Origin: Sipunculus nudus
Lineage: Eukaryota; Annelida; Sipuncula; Golfingiida; Sipunculidae
Direction of reading: 5' to 3'
Assembly (NCBI GenBank): GCA_026874595.1
Contig: CM049320.1
Span: forward strand, 33,946,214 to 34,010,213
Length of the DNA stretch: 64,000 nt
In this document: piece after piece, positions 50,137-60,178 of the stretch
Position numbering within the stretch: position 1 is the stretch's first letter
Layout of the letters: each line of letters begins with the position of its first letter
The notes under the pieces: model-generated
What the model saw: the letters and a program-made list of their open reading frames with translations, nothing else
What the model was told of the DNA's origin: nothing
The model's database searches: none
Made by a program: the position numbers and the translations under genes

Positions 50137-50311
50137 CTGCTGCAGGAGGTGGCAGTAAAAAGGGTGAAGATTCAAACAAGAAGGAGTCTGTTACCATGGA
50201 GAATGGCGATGATGCCAGAGAGAGGCTGAAGATGAGTGAGAAACTGATTGATGAACTGAACCAGACATGGGAGGAAAAACTGAGAAAGACGGAGGAAATC
50301 AAGAAACAGAG
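50137..50311 (+). CDS. unc-104: unc-104 exon k: variable linker and coiled coil
   Basis: This exon has 57 codons between split alanine and arginine codons; the acceptor is TTGTATAG and the donor GTACAT. The first half is a low-complexity linker (AAAAGGGSKK, then charged and serine-rich residues). The second half, LKMSEKLIDELNQTWEEKLR, matches the conserved EKIIAELNETWEEKLRKTE of KIF1A. The linker is shorter than in vertebrate KIF1A, where this interval contains alternatively used sequence. Confidence 0.94.
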
Positions 50312-51205
50312 GTACATGTTCTGCAATATTTATACTGTAATTCATTAGCAAGAGGAGGGCTCGACCTGGGGCAAGTATAATCTAGCTTTTACTTGCCCAA
50401 CATGAATTTTTACTTTTCTTTCAAATCAGTGAACACAGGCACAAACACAAAAATTGTGTTTCAGATAATTGTTTTGCAACAATAAACATGTTCAAATGTT
50501 TGTTGAAAATATTTAGCATTTGCACAGATACATGTGCAAGAAATTTAAGAAAGAGGTATTTCAATATGATTTCATTTCTCAAATAAAAAAATGTTTAACT
50601 TAAGATTATTTAAGATTCAGGCCTTTGTGTAAAGTTTATGTTGGACCAACTTTGCCCAGTCAAGCAAGTAGGAGCCCACTTTTGGTTGCCAAAACACCAT
50701 TTATTTTTAACTTTTACTTGCCCTGGGCAAGCAGTAAATTCTTGATGTTGAGCCCTGAAGAGTCTTCATATTTTTTTTATATGATGTTTCCATCAAAACT
50801 TCAGAGTATTTAAAAAATTGGAATACACATATGTAGCACAGAAACAGAAGATAGCATTACTGAAGGAAAATACTGCATACTGGCATTGATATCATGTATT
50901 AAATCTAAGTCGAGATATGAGTAAGCAGTGGATTTTCATAGGAAGTGCTTTGCCTGACAATTGGTACACAAACCTGGTCATTCAAGCTGGAAGTATGATA
51001 GTGCCACTATAATCTCAGAGAGAAATCCTGTGTAAATGTACCTATGGAATGCTGTTCATTCTCCATTTTCTTGAAACAACTCAAACCTTAAGAGTAAAAT
51101 TATTTTTTTATATTTCACTATTCTCAATGTCAAACATGCAGTTGGAATTAATACAGAATAATATTTTAGAAATTGTAATAACCAAATATAACATATATGT
51201 TTCAG
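50312..51205. other. 894-bp intron between exons k and l
   Basis: AT-rich intron with no feature recognised. Confidence 0.75.
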
Positions 51206-51281
51206 AGAGGCAGTGCTGGCTGAGATGGGAGTTGCTATGAGAGAAGATGGAGGGACCATTGGTGTTTTCTCCCCCAAACAG
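51206..51281 (+). CDS. unc-104: unc-104 exon l: pre-FHA conserved segment
   Basis: This exon completes arginine and has 25 codons, ending in phase 0. The acceptor is TTTCAG and the donor GTAATT. It encodes [20 protein letters not shown] then FSPKQ, diagnostic of the KIF1 subfamily ([20 protein letters not shown] in KIF1A). Q replaces the K of SPKK. Confidence 0.95.
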
Positions 51282-51324
51282 GTAATTAAAGCTACATCCA
51301 ATTTCTGTACCATAATTCGATATA

Positions 51325-51517
51325 CAGTAGAGCCTCCACCAGTTTCATACATTGGTGGGACTTTGTTTTTTCCATAATTTGTTTTAATCCATAATGTAAA
51401 GGTGTCCATATCGGAGAGGATATGTCCCTGTTTTTATGGATTTCATTTGACTGCCTCAAGTGTCCATAAAAGAGAGTTGCTTTGAACATTGAGGTGTCTT
51501 AAAAGAGGGGTACCCTG
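51325..51517. mobile_element. 193-bp MITE, TA target duplication
   Basis: It begins CAGTAGAGCCTCCACCAGTT and ends AAAAGAGGGGTACCCTG with TA on both sides. It contains two AAAGGTGTCCATA/AAGTGTCCATAAAAGAG units, a layout like 49120-49289. Confidence 0.7.
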
Positions 51518-51713
51518 TATTAACTCGCACAAGATCAAGTTCATGCCAAACGGTACCCCTGGGACACCTCAGAAGCACACAAATATGTCAGTTTTGGAAC
51601 TCCAGTCAAATGTTGCTGTTGTTGCTTGCTCATAAAGATATATTTCCCTTTATATATATGAATGTTTATTAGCAGGCATGGGGCAAAAAAATAGACCTTG
51701 CTCTGGCCGGTGT

Positions 51714-51761
51714 CTAGACAGTGTGTCTAGACGTCTAGATACAGCATCTAGACGTCTAGAC
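51714..51761. repeat. TCTAGACGTCTAGA palindromic cluster
   Basis: TGTCTAGACAGTGTGTCTAG, then ACGTCTAGATACAGCATCTA, then GACGTCTAGACA: several overlapping palindromes within 48 bp. It lies just upstream of the second Helentron-like element. No known function assigned. Confidence 0.7.
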
Positions 51762-51845
51762 AAAATGTATAGATGCAAAATTCTCAGATTATTGGAACTA
51801 TATCTTTCAGAAAAAAACTTGGTTTGCATTTTAAGCGAATCAGGT

Positions 51846-53140
51846 TTATCATCCGGTCACATGTAAAACTGCTGCGCCCTCATTTTTTGTTGACCTCTGA
51901 CCTTTCCTTGCTGCCCAGTGTCCATTTGTGCATCTGTTTCCACACATATACCCACATATCTCGGAACCGTTTGACTGATCAGGCTGAAATTTTTGCACAA
52001 ATGTAGCCCTTTGATAGCTTTATAACATACACTAAAAATGATGGCGCCACCTGCAACCATTTTTGCACATTTTATCTCAGCAGTGGTTTGACTTTTCCAT
52101 CTGAAATTTTGCAGGTTTATACATCATGGACAGCTTTCTCAATTTCATGACAGGTGGCACCACCTACATTGAAATTTACACTGCAGACATCCAAGCTCAA
52201 ATCTTGGGAACTGTTTGGCCGATTGGGCCAAAATTTTGCATGTGTATAGATCTCACATAGCTCTTCATCATAGGCAAAACTGGTGGCACCACCTGCAACC
52301 GATAATGCACACCGTCCATCTGTTCATCTGCCTTGGGATAAAATCACTCATATCTCAGAAGTGGTTTGACTTATCCACCTGAAATTTTGCAGGTTTATAC
52401 ATCTTGGTCAGCTCTCTTGATTTTATGACAGGTGGCACCACTTACATTCAGGTTTACTCTGGAGACATCCAAGCTCATATCTTGGGAACCGTTTGACCAA
52501 TTGGGCCAAAATTTTGCATGTGTATAGTTGTCACATAGCTCTTCATCATAGGCAAAACTGGTGGCACCACCTGCAACCGATGATGCACACCGTCCATCTG
52601 TTCATCTGCCTTGGGATAAAATCACTCATATCTCAGAAGTGGTTTGACTTATCCACCTGAAATTTTGCAGGTTTATACATCTTGGACAGCTCTCTTGATT
52701 TTATGACAGGTGGCGCCACCTACATTCTTATTGACTCTGCAGACATCCAAGCTCAGATCCTGGGAACCGTTTGACCGATTGGGCCAAAGTTGTGCATATG
52801 CATAGATCTCACATAGCTCTTCATCATAGGCAAAACTGGTGGCGCCACCTGCAACCACTTTTGCACACCATCAATCTGTTCATCTGACTTGGGATAAAAT
52901 CACTCATATCTCAGCAGTGGTTTGACTTATCCACCTGAAATTTTGCAGGTTTATACATCCTGGACAATTTTCTCAATTTTATGACAGGTGGCACCACCTA
53001 CATTCACTTTTACGCTGCAGACATCCATGCTATTATGCAACACACATCACTCTATTCCCCTTGCCACTTAATCCATGCCTCACTTCACCTGTCCCACTCT
53101 GATTTCTGCGGATACACATAGTCAACTTCCCATATTCTAG
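51846..53140 (+). mobile_element. Second Helentron-like element (5'-truncated)
   Basis: It aligns with the first copy from CACATGTGAACTGCTGCGCC (here with changes) through about four satellite units (GGGAACCGTTTGACC repeats, GGTGGCGCCACC or GGTGGCACCACC palindromes). It ends with GCGGATACACATAGTC then CATATTCTAG. The 3' hairpin is shortened compared with copy 1 and the TTGTATCCGCC start is missing. It fills most of the intron before the FHA exons. Confidence 0.78.
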
Positions 53141-53372
53141 TTTTAAAATGTCCTAGTCTGAAACTTGCAGGTCCGAAAAGTCCATTTTGCTGAAATCATA
53201 ATGACTAAGGTAGGTATGCAGGACTTAAGAGGATCAATATTAAATTTAAAAAATAAACCTCCATTCATACTCCTAAACTTTGCACAGGTTGGCATTAGGC
53301 CTGTAGGCCTTGTTTGTATAATTGCCAATTTTTTTCTTAGAGTTTACCTGTTTCTTTCTTGTTTAATTACAG

Positions 53373-53452
53373 ACCCCTCACCTGGTGAACCTTAACGAGG
53401 ATCCACTGATGTCAGAATGTTTACTTTACTACATCAAGGAAGGACTAACCAG
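53373..53452 (+). CDS. unc-104: unc-104 exon m: start of FHA domain
   Basis: This exon has 26 codons plus 2 nt, acceptor ATTACAG and donor GTAATT. It encodes TPHLVNLNEDPLMSECLLYY then IKEGLT, which is identical or nearly so to KIF1A/KIF1B/Unc-104 and opens the forkhead-associated domain. A 2.1-kb intron occupied largely by a Helentron-like element separates it from the previous exon. Confidence 0.96.
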
Positions 53453-53918
53453 GTAATTATAATGGTAATGAAAGGATGTAGCTCAGTGGTTACAGGTACA
53501 TAAACTTCTTCAATAACACATGTAATATTTCATGCTGTTGGATCATTTTGGCTGAATACAAAAGTTACCCAGCAAAACCAGCCTGGTACATGGACATACT
53601 TATAAACATTGGCTTAAACAGTTTTCAATCAACTATATAAACAGTCCCCTACCCTTTTCAAAGCACTAAACCATTAAATGATGCTTGTCATTAACTGGTA
53701 TATATAAAAAATATACAAGGCCAGCATCTTCATTTGCAACTGCATTGCATCCATTCATTGGTAGACCCACTCAGAATATTTTTGTCATCTTGTGATTGAC
53801 TGTAAGCAAGAAATTGAAGATTGGTACCCAGCACGATTGTGAGAGCCTAATCGAAAGGTTGCATTTAATTTTTTTTTTTTGAGAAATTGTTTTCTAAGAA
53901 ATACAATATCTGTTTCAG
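53453..53918. other. 466-bp intron between exons m and n
   Basis: It contains GGATGTAGCTCAGTGGTTAC at 53474, a tRNA A-box-like motif with no B box nearby. Otherwise plain. Confidence 0.7.
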
Positions 53919-54001
53919 GGTCGGGAACAAAGACACCCAGGATATCCAGTTGAGTGGTACACACATTCTAGAGGAGCACTGTATGTTTGAAAGTAAAGGA
54001 G
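53919..54001 (+). CDS. unc-104: unc-104 exon n: FHA domain core
   Basis: This exon has 27 codons with 1 nt at each end; the acceptor is TTTCAG and the donor GTAGGT. With the preceding split arginine it gives [20 protein letters not shown] then HCMFESKG. The order VG, then LSG, then EEHC is the FHA ligand-loop pattern seen in the KIF1 family. Fly Unc-104 has LSGSHILKEHCTFE at the same place. Confidence 0.95.
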
Positions 54002-54755
54002 GTAGGTCCACAGTAAATATAAGATGAGATTTTTATTAGTGGTTGGTAAATGTCAGTTTGTACTTTAATTGGTTGACTGACTGCAGTAAATGTTAGATCT
54101 AATTATTTTGATACTTGGAAGGGTGTTAACTCAAAATGAACCTCTTCTGTATGGGCACTATTGGATGGCAGGGACTCCTTGTCTCAACTGTTGAACTTCA
54201 TAATCAAAATTTTTTACATTTCAAGGAAACACCTTCTAGATCTGTTTACATTTCACATGCCCATGCTTACAAAATATTACTTATTTCCTAAAGACCTTAC
54301 CACTAAAAAAACCTATTTTCAAGTAATTTGCCTTGAAACAATTCTTAACCAGCACACTTGAACGGACTACAGTGTCCTCTTCACTACATTTATACCTATG
54401 CTGCTGGTGTATTTAGAAGCCCCAGTGCATTGTGGGGGTTGGATTTTGACTCAAATAATCCCAAAACAGCAGAGTTGTACTTTTATGAGTCTCAAGTCTG
54501 CGCTGTGTGTTCAGTGGTGGTAAATTTGCAGCAAATGTAAAATGATTCTGCTGTAAGTTATCCTTTCACAATAATTTCTGGTAAAGCTTTTGTTTCACAG
54601 TTATGATAGATAGGCCATAAACCTATTAATCCCCCTAAAAAAAGAAACTATGTTATCTCATAAAATTGAACTGGATTTTAATGATTTTGGATTTTTAATA
54701 TCTCACAGGTTGACACACGTTATATTAAAAGCTGTTTACATTAATGTTCTTTTAG
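54002..54755. other. 754-bp intron between exons n and o
   Basis: Ordinary AT-rich intron. No feature recognised. Confidence 0.8.
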
Positions 54756-54896
54756 ACGCTGTGTCACTGATCCCCATAGAGGGTGCCATGTTGTATGTAA
54801 ATGGAAAAACAGCGAACGAAACTGTTCAACTGAAGACAGGGTCCAGAATCATCCTGGGAAAGAACCATGTTTTCAGGTTTACTGATCCCAAACAAG
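54756..54896 (+). CDS. unc-104: unc-104 exon o: end of FHA domain
   Basis: This exon completes an aspartate, has 46 codons and ends with 1 nt of the next alanine. The acceptor is TCTTTTAG and the donor GTAAAG. It encodes YVNGKTANETVQLKTGSRII then LGKNHVFRFTDPKQ. YVNG and GKNHVFRF are the closing FHA strands shared by KIF1A, KIF1B and Unc-104. A 200-bp purine-rich tract begins 12 bp after the donor. Confidence 0.95.
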
Positions 54897-54904
54897 GTAA
54901 AGAA

Positions 54905-54908
<4 letters not shown>

Positions 54909-54943
<35 letters not shown>

Positions 54944-55114
54944 AACTGAGAGAGGGAAAGAGATAAGTAAAGAAAAAAAGAGAGAAAGCGAGAGGGGAGG
55001 AGAAGGGGAAAGACAGAGTGAGAGAGAAAAATAGACTGAGAGAGAAAGAGAAAGAGAGAGAGGGTTTGAAAGGAGAGAAAGAAAGAGGGATGGATAGAGA
55101 GAGAAAGAGAGAGT
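54909..55114. repeat. GA-rich low-complexity tract
   Basis: It starts with about 17 GA units and continues as mixed A/G for 200 bp. The long serine/leucine/phenylalanine open frames on the minus strand are its by-product. Confidence 0.95.
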
Positions 55115-55237
55115 ACATTTAGTTTGGAAGTGAATGGTCAACTAAATGGCAGTAGACATAATAGTACCAAAATAGGATTTGCTGAGTTTTAGATAAAGTA
55201 TATACAAGTTTCTCTATCTTTGACCTAGATGTAGGTA

Positions 55238-55420
55238 CAGTGAAATCTCAATAACACAAGCACCAGCGGGACAGACCAATGTGGTTGTGTTAGCATCATG
55301 GTCGTGTTAGCGTTAGGTTTATTTGATGAATTACATTACTTCAGGAACAAGCATTGTAGTCCTCTTAGCGGGGTAGTCATGATGCATATGGCGGCGTAGT
55401 CATCAGGCAAGGTTTCACTT
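55238..55420. mobile_element. MITE-like element, TA flanked
   Basis: It begins CAGTGAAATCTCAATAACAC and ends CAGGCAAGGTTTCACTT, with TA on both sides (55236-55237, 55421-55422). Internal GTGTTAGCATCATGG and GTGTTAGCGTTAGG units resemble the unit layout of the other TA-flanked MITEs. Confidence 0.65.
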
Positions 55421-55560
55421 TATTAGGTATGATTAATAAATTTACAAATTTTTTGTACACTTTTGCTTATACAATTTTGTATTGTTTTCTTCTTAATTAC
55501 AGAGCATAAGATCCATATATATATATATAAGCCTCAGTTTCTTTCTCTTTTCTTTTCTAG

Positions 55561-55629
55561 CAAGAGAAAACCGGTCACAGGAATCAGCCCAAGAAAAGGA
55601 GAAAAAATCCCCAGCTGAAACACCAAATA
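55561..55629 (+). CDS. unc-104: unc-104 exon p: charged linker after FHA
   Basis: This exon completes an alanine, has 22 codons and ends with 1 nt of a serine codon. The acceptor is TTTTCTAG and the donor GTAAGT. It encodes RENRSQESAQEKEKKSPAET then PN, corresponding to the QARQERERTPCAETP linker of KIF1A. A highly charged, low-complexity segment is expected here, and the phase fits both neighbours. Confidence 0.9.
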
Positions 55630-55753
55630 GTAAGTCTAAATTATATATCAGATTCTCCTGTTAAAAAGTCTGAAAAACAATATGCACAATACTTAATCTG
55701 TACATGTGTATGTGCATCTGAGATGCTTTATATAAACAACAAAGTGCTAACCC

Positions 55754-56345
55754 TACATGTCTATAAAATTATATGACTATGAAAATCATACCCAAATGTC
55801 TGTAAAATTCAGTTAAAATTGTACCCATATGTCTGAAAATTTCTCACAATGAAAATAAAACCCACATGTCTGTAAAATTATATGACTATGAAAATCATAC
55901 CACATATATGTCTGTTTTATTCTGACTATGAAAATCAAACCCACATGTCTGTAAAATTCTGTGACTATGAAAATCATACCCGCACGGCTGTAAAATTCTG
56001 TGACTACGAAAAAAATCATACCCACATGTCTGTAATATTCTGTATCTGAAAATCATACCCACATGTCTGTAAAATTCTGTGACTGAAAATCATACCAACA
56101 TGTCTGTAAAATTCTGTGACTTAAAATCATACCCACATGTCTGTAAAATTCCGACTATGAAAACATTACCTTCATGTTTGTAAAATTCTCAAATTATGCC
56201 CATATATCTGTGAAATTCTGATCGTGAAAATTATACCCATATATCTATAAAGTCTGACCATTGAAATAATACCAACATGTCTGTAACATTTTGTGATTTT
56301 GCAGATTATACCCATACATATGGAAAATTCTGTGACTTTGAAAAT
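55754..56345. repeat. Diverged minisatellite, about 36-42 bp units
   Basis: Units of CCCACATGTCTGTAAAATTC followed by a TGTGACTATGAAAATCATA type segment repeat about 14 times with variable length. Divergence is much higher than in the 58.2-kb array. Confidence 0.92.
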
Positions 56346-56714
56346 TGTATTTTTTTTTATCATAAAGAGTGGAGAACAAACATTGATACAGCTGACCCTA
56401 TAGAAAAAGTATTCATTTGACACAAATAACTGGGAAATATAATATTAGATATTCAAACTTGGCCCTGTTGCAAGAGATTCCCTTATCTTTTGATGTATGG
56501 ATTTGTTCATTTTACATAAGCTCATACAAATACAGACTGCACTACTTATAAGATTAAGATATTGTGCATAAATGAGGTCATGTAATACAAAATATTTTTT
56601 TGTGTTATCCTCAAGTTTTGTTATCAGTAATAATGTGTTATCTTGAAGTATTGCATTTTTGCTGTTACCCTTTGGTTGTGTCATTCATAATGCATTTATC
56701 CTGAAGTCATGTGA

Positions 56715-56786
56715 TACCTTAGGTCCTATATATGATATCCTGAGATCATGTACCTTAGGTCCTATATATGATATCCTGAGATAATG
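56715..56786. repeat. 36-bp tandem duplication
   Basis: TACCTTAGGTCCTATATATG with ATATCCTGAGATCATG at 56715 is repeated at 56751 with one or two changes. Confidence 0.9.
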
Positions 56787-57247
56787 TGATAACCAATGTC
56801 ATGTGATATCTTTTTGTCATGTGATTGGTTTTGTCTTTAATCATGTGATATTGTGTGGTACAGTGATTATGAGAGTAAGATGTTTGTGATCATGATTAAG
56901 GAGGTTTTAAGCTGCATCGATTTACTTGTTGAATGTGAGTTTGTCACTGTGTATTTAAACATAGGTATTAAGGTATACAGATAATGCATTTCAAGGGGAT
57001 GGATGGGTTGAGAAGTATCTGCAAAATTTGTACTTGCCCATCTCTCTTCAAATATTAGTAATTCATTACAAGCTATTTTGTGGTGCAATTTAATGTTGAA
57101 TTGCTTCCACTTTGTATAACATCAAAACAATGGAGCCGAATTGTACAGTCTGCTCTTCTGCTGGTTTCTACTGACTCTTGGAAACATATCCTCAGTATAA
57201 CATACATTTTGTCAAAACTCTGAACATAAGTCAATCCTTATGTTTAT

Positions 57248-57490
57248 TATAGTCGCCAGCCTAGGTCTGGCGACTATAGTCTAATCGTCGTGTCTGTTTG
57301 TTTGTGGGTCTGTTTGTCCGCACTCTACAGGTCGCAGTTTTGCAGCAATTGATCTGAAACTTACAGGAAAAGTGTAAAATCGGTAACTGTCCAAGCCTAT
57401 TCTTTTTGGCCATGATCGGTCCAAGGTCAAGGTCACGGTTCTTGGCAAACGCTGGCGACCATGTCATGATTACATCTTGCACTTGTTTGT
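57248..57490. repeat. Dispersed repeat with 12-bp hairpin head
   Basis: TATAGTCGCCAG and CTGGCGACTATA pair at 57248-57278. GTCTGTTTGTTTGTGGGTCT then AAGGTCAAGGTCACGG follow, and GCTGGCGACCATG near 57451 may be the other end. Layout (hairpin head, 'gtctg' run) is like other dispersed families here. Confidence 0.55.
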
Positions 57491-58090
57491 TAATCTTTTT
57501 AATTGTTGATCTGTTTAAAAATTGTATTGATTTTTGTCTGTGTATCTTCAGAAAAGAAAAATAAAATAAATATTTGCAGTTGGTCAAAATTCAGGTATTT
57601 TGATTTAGGATCAGATTTTGTACATCCTTTCATGTGAAAGAACTATCCCCAATGCTGACACCTGTTCCATAAGAAAAAAAAATTCATAAGCCAAGAATAA
57701 ATAGTTGATTGAATTGAGATGAATTAAATGAAAATGTTGTATTGGTGGAGATATGCCATAACTGCTGTTGACCTTTTGACCTCTTGTCAGTTTCATTTCT
57801 CATAGCAGCTCCTCTTTTATTAAAACAACACACTGTACATACTTGCTGGGTTAAACCAGATATGATATGTCTTGACTGTTTGAAATTTCCTGTTTGTGCA
57901 ATGTCGAACATAAATGTCATAGTTGAAAATTTATCCTACTATAATTCACCATTTTGGGCCTTGCCCCAGAAATGTGTTCTTCCACAAATTTCTCTTCTCT
58001 CACTGGTCCAGTCAACCCAAAATTCTGTTATGAGATAGATTTGTGCCTTGGGCATATCCAGGGATAACTCTCAGGTCATGCCACTTGCTA

Positions 58091-58110
58091 CCCCCCCCCC
58101 CCCCCCCCCC
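58091..58110. repeat. Poly-C run (20)
   Basis: Homopolymer of 20 C, 79 bp upstream of the 42-bp array. The length is prone to sequencing error. Confidence 0.95.
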
Positions 58111-58188
58111 ATTATGGTTTTTCCTCATAATATTCAGGTCCTGTTTGTTTTCCAATAAAACCCAGGGCCCTACACATAGGTCATTGAT

Positions 58189-59110
58189 CATGGATTCAGG
58201 GTCTCCCTAGCCCACTGATAAGATACTGTTCATGGATTCAGGGTCTCCCTAGCCCACTGATAAGATACTGTCCATGGATTCAGGGTCTCCCTAGCCCACT
58301 GATAAGATACTGTTCATGGATTCAGGGTCTCCCTAGCCCACTGATAAGATACTGTCCATGGATTCAGGGTCTTCCAAGCCCACTGATAAGATACTGTTCA
58401 TGGATTCAGGGTCTCCCTAGCCCACTGATAAGATACTGTCCATGGATTCAGGGTCTCCCTAGCCCACTGATAAGATACTGTTCATGGATTCAGGGTCTCC
58501 CTGGCCCACTGATAAGATACTTTTCATGGATTCAGGGTCTCCCTAGCCCACTGATAAGATACTGTTCATGGATTCAGGGTCTTCCTAGCCCACTGATAAG
58601 TTACTGTCCATGGATTCAGGGTCTCCCTAGCCCACTGATAAGATACTGTTCATGGATTCAGGGTCTCCCTGGCCCACTGATAAGATACTTTTCATGGATT
58701 CAGGGTCTCCCTAGCCCACTGATAAGATACTGTCCATGGATTCAGGGTCTCCCTAGCCCACTGATAAGATACTGTCCATGGATTCAGGGTCTCCCTAGCC
58801 CACTGATAAGATACTGTTCATGGATTCAGGGTCTCCCTAGCCCACTGATAAGTTACTGTCCATGGATTCAGGGTCTCCCTAGCCCACTGATAAGATACTG
58901 TCCATGGATTCAGGGTCTTCCTAGCCCACTGATAAGATACTGCCCATGGATTCAGGGTCTCCCTAGCCCACTGATAAGATACTGTCCATGGATTCAGGGT
59001 CTTCCTAGCCCACTGATAAGATACTGCCCTTGGATTCAGGGTCTTCCCTAGCCCACTGATAAGATACTGCCTATGGATTCAGGGTCTTCCTAGCCCACTG
59101 ATAAAATACT
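58189..59110. repeat. 42-bp minisatellite, about 22 units
   Basis: The unit is CATGGATTCAGGGTCTCCCT then AGCCCACTGATAAGATACTG and a 2-nt variable end. It starts at 58189 and 58231 and continues with exactly 42-bp spacing almost throughout. Variants are limited (TGTT or TGTC, CTCC or CTTC, TAGC or TGGC) and recur in blocks. The end of the array near 59040 is more degenerate. Confidence 0.96.
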
Positions 59111-60156
59111 GTTGACAGCAAGTGCCCTGTGATTTGTATCGACACACCTGCCCTGCAACATAATTTTTCTTGAGGTAGCCTTTAATAAGATGCAACAGAC
59201 ATCACCTCACACATAAGACATGCAGCACAGGTAAGGTCTGCTAGTGTCGTTAATTTAATGATGGAATAAGGAAAACAGTAGGAACAAGGAAAGGTAACAT
59301 TTTCCTAATTTATATGTAATGTGAGACACTTGGTATCTATGCAACTGAGTGAATGTCTCTTTTGCAACCAATAAATAATTATGTGATAAAATACAGGTCT
59401 CCCTGATGTGTGATTGAGTTAGGGGATGTTCAGTTTAAAGTTTTGGTTTGAAGGTAAACAAGTTTTCAGATGAGTGAGTTAGATACAGAGATGTTTGAGG
59501 TTCTGTTGTCTCAAGAGAACCGATGATGATTTTCTGTCTGTTTATCTGTTTATCCAGCTGTCCCAGGTGGTGAGTTTTAATATATGCATGATTTTTATTC
59601 CGCTCCAGTATGCAAGCACAGCCTTTCATGAACACATCCCCCCACTTTAATGTATATATGCATATATTTTTCAAAATCACACATTTTTAAGTGAGGTAGA
59701 TGTAACTGAGTGTTTAAAGCTTTTTAGACTTCATATTTCAAACCCTAGCTAAACCCTAAAAAGTGAATAGTAAAGTATCAAGAGACTCTTCAACATTTTC
59801 ACTGATGAATTTATAACAGTTTATGGCTTCTTGAGAAATCATAGCCAGGTTTAAAAAGGTTATTGTCATATTCTTTTAGTCTCAATTGCGTGCTGTTGAG
59901 AGGACCACGTGTATGGACCTATCCCTAAATTATAATTTTGTAGAATACTTAAGCCTGTGTGAAAGTCATAAAGTATTAAGAGTATGTTAATGACATGGTT
60001 ATTCAGGAAATGAGTAATTTGCAAATAATATTAAAGAAGAATCTTTCATGGAGAAAAACACCAAGGATCTTGTAATTGACATACATTTTTTCAGTCGATA
60101 TGTTAATCAACAAGCACACAGCTTTTAACTGTTTATTTTGTAAACTGTAATACACA

Positions 60157-60178
60157 GATATATATATATATATATATG
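60157..60178. repeat. (AT)n microsatellite
   Basis: About 11 AT units. Other short AT runs are at 24120-24149 and 26604-26624. Confidence 0.9.

Larger units (their letters stand above)
51282..53372. other. 2.1-kb intron between exons l and m
   Basis: It contains a MITE (51325-51517), a TCTAGACGTCTAGA-type palindromic stretch (51714-51761) and the second Helentron-like element (51846-53140). Confidence 0.8.
54897..55560. other. 664-bp intron between exons o and p
   Basis: It holds the GA-rich tract (54909-55114) and a MITE-like element (55238-55420). Little sequence is left over. Confidence 0.8.

Noticed and set aside
54764-55141. 125-codon minus-strand frame rich in Ser, Leu, Phe
   Set aside because: It is the translation of the complement of the GA-rich tract plus antisense of exon o; low complexity and no domain.
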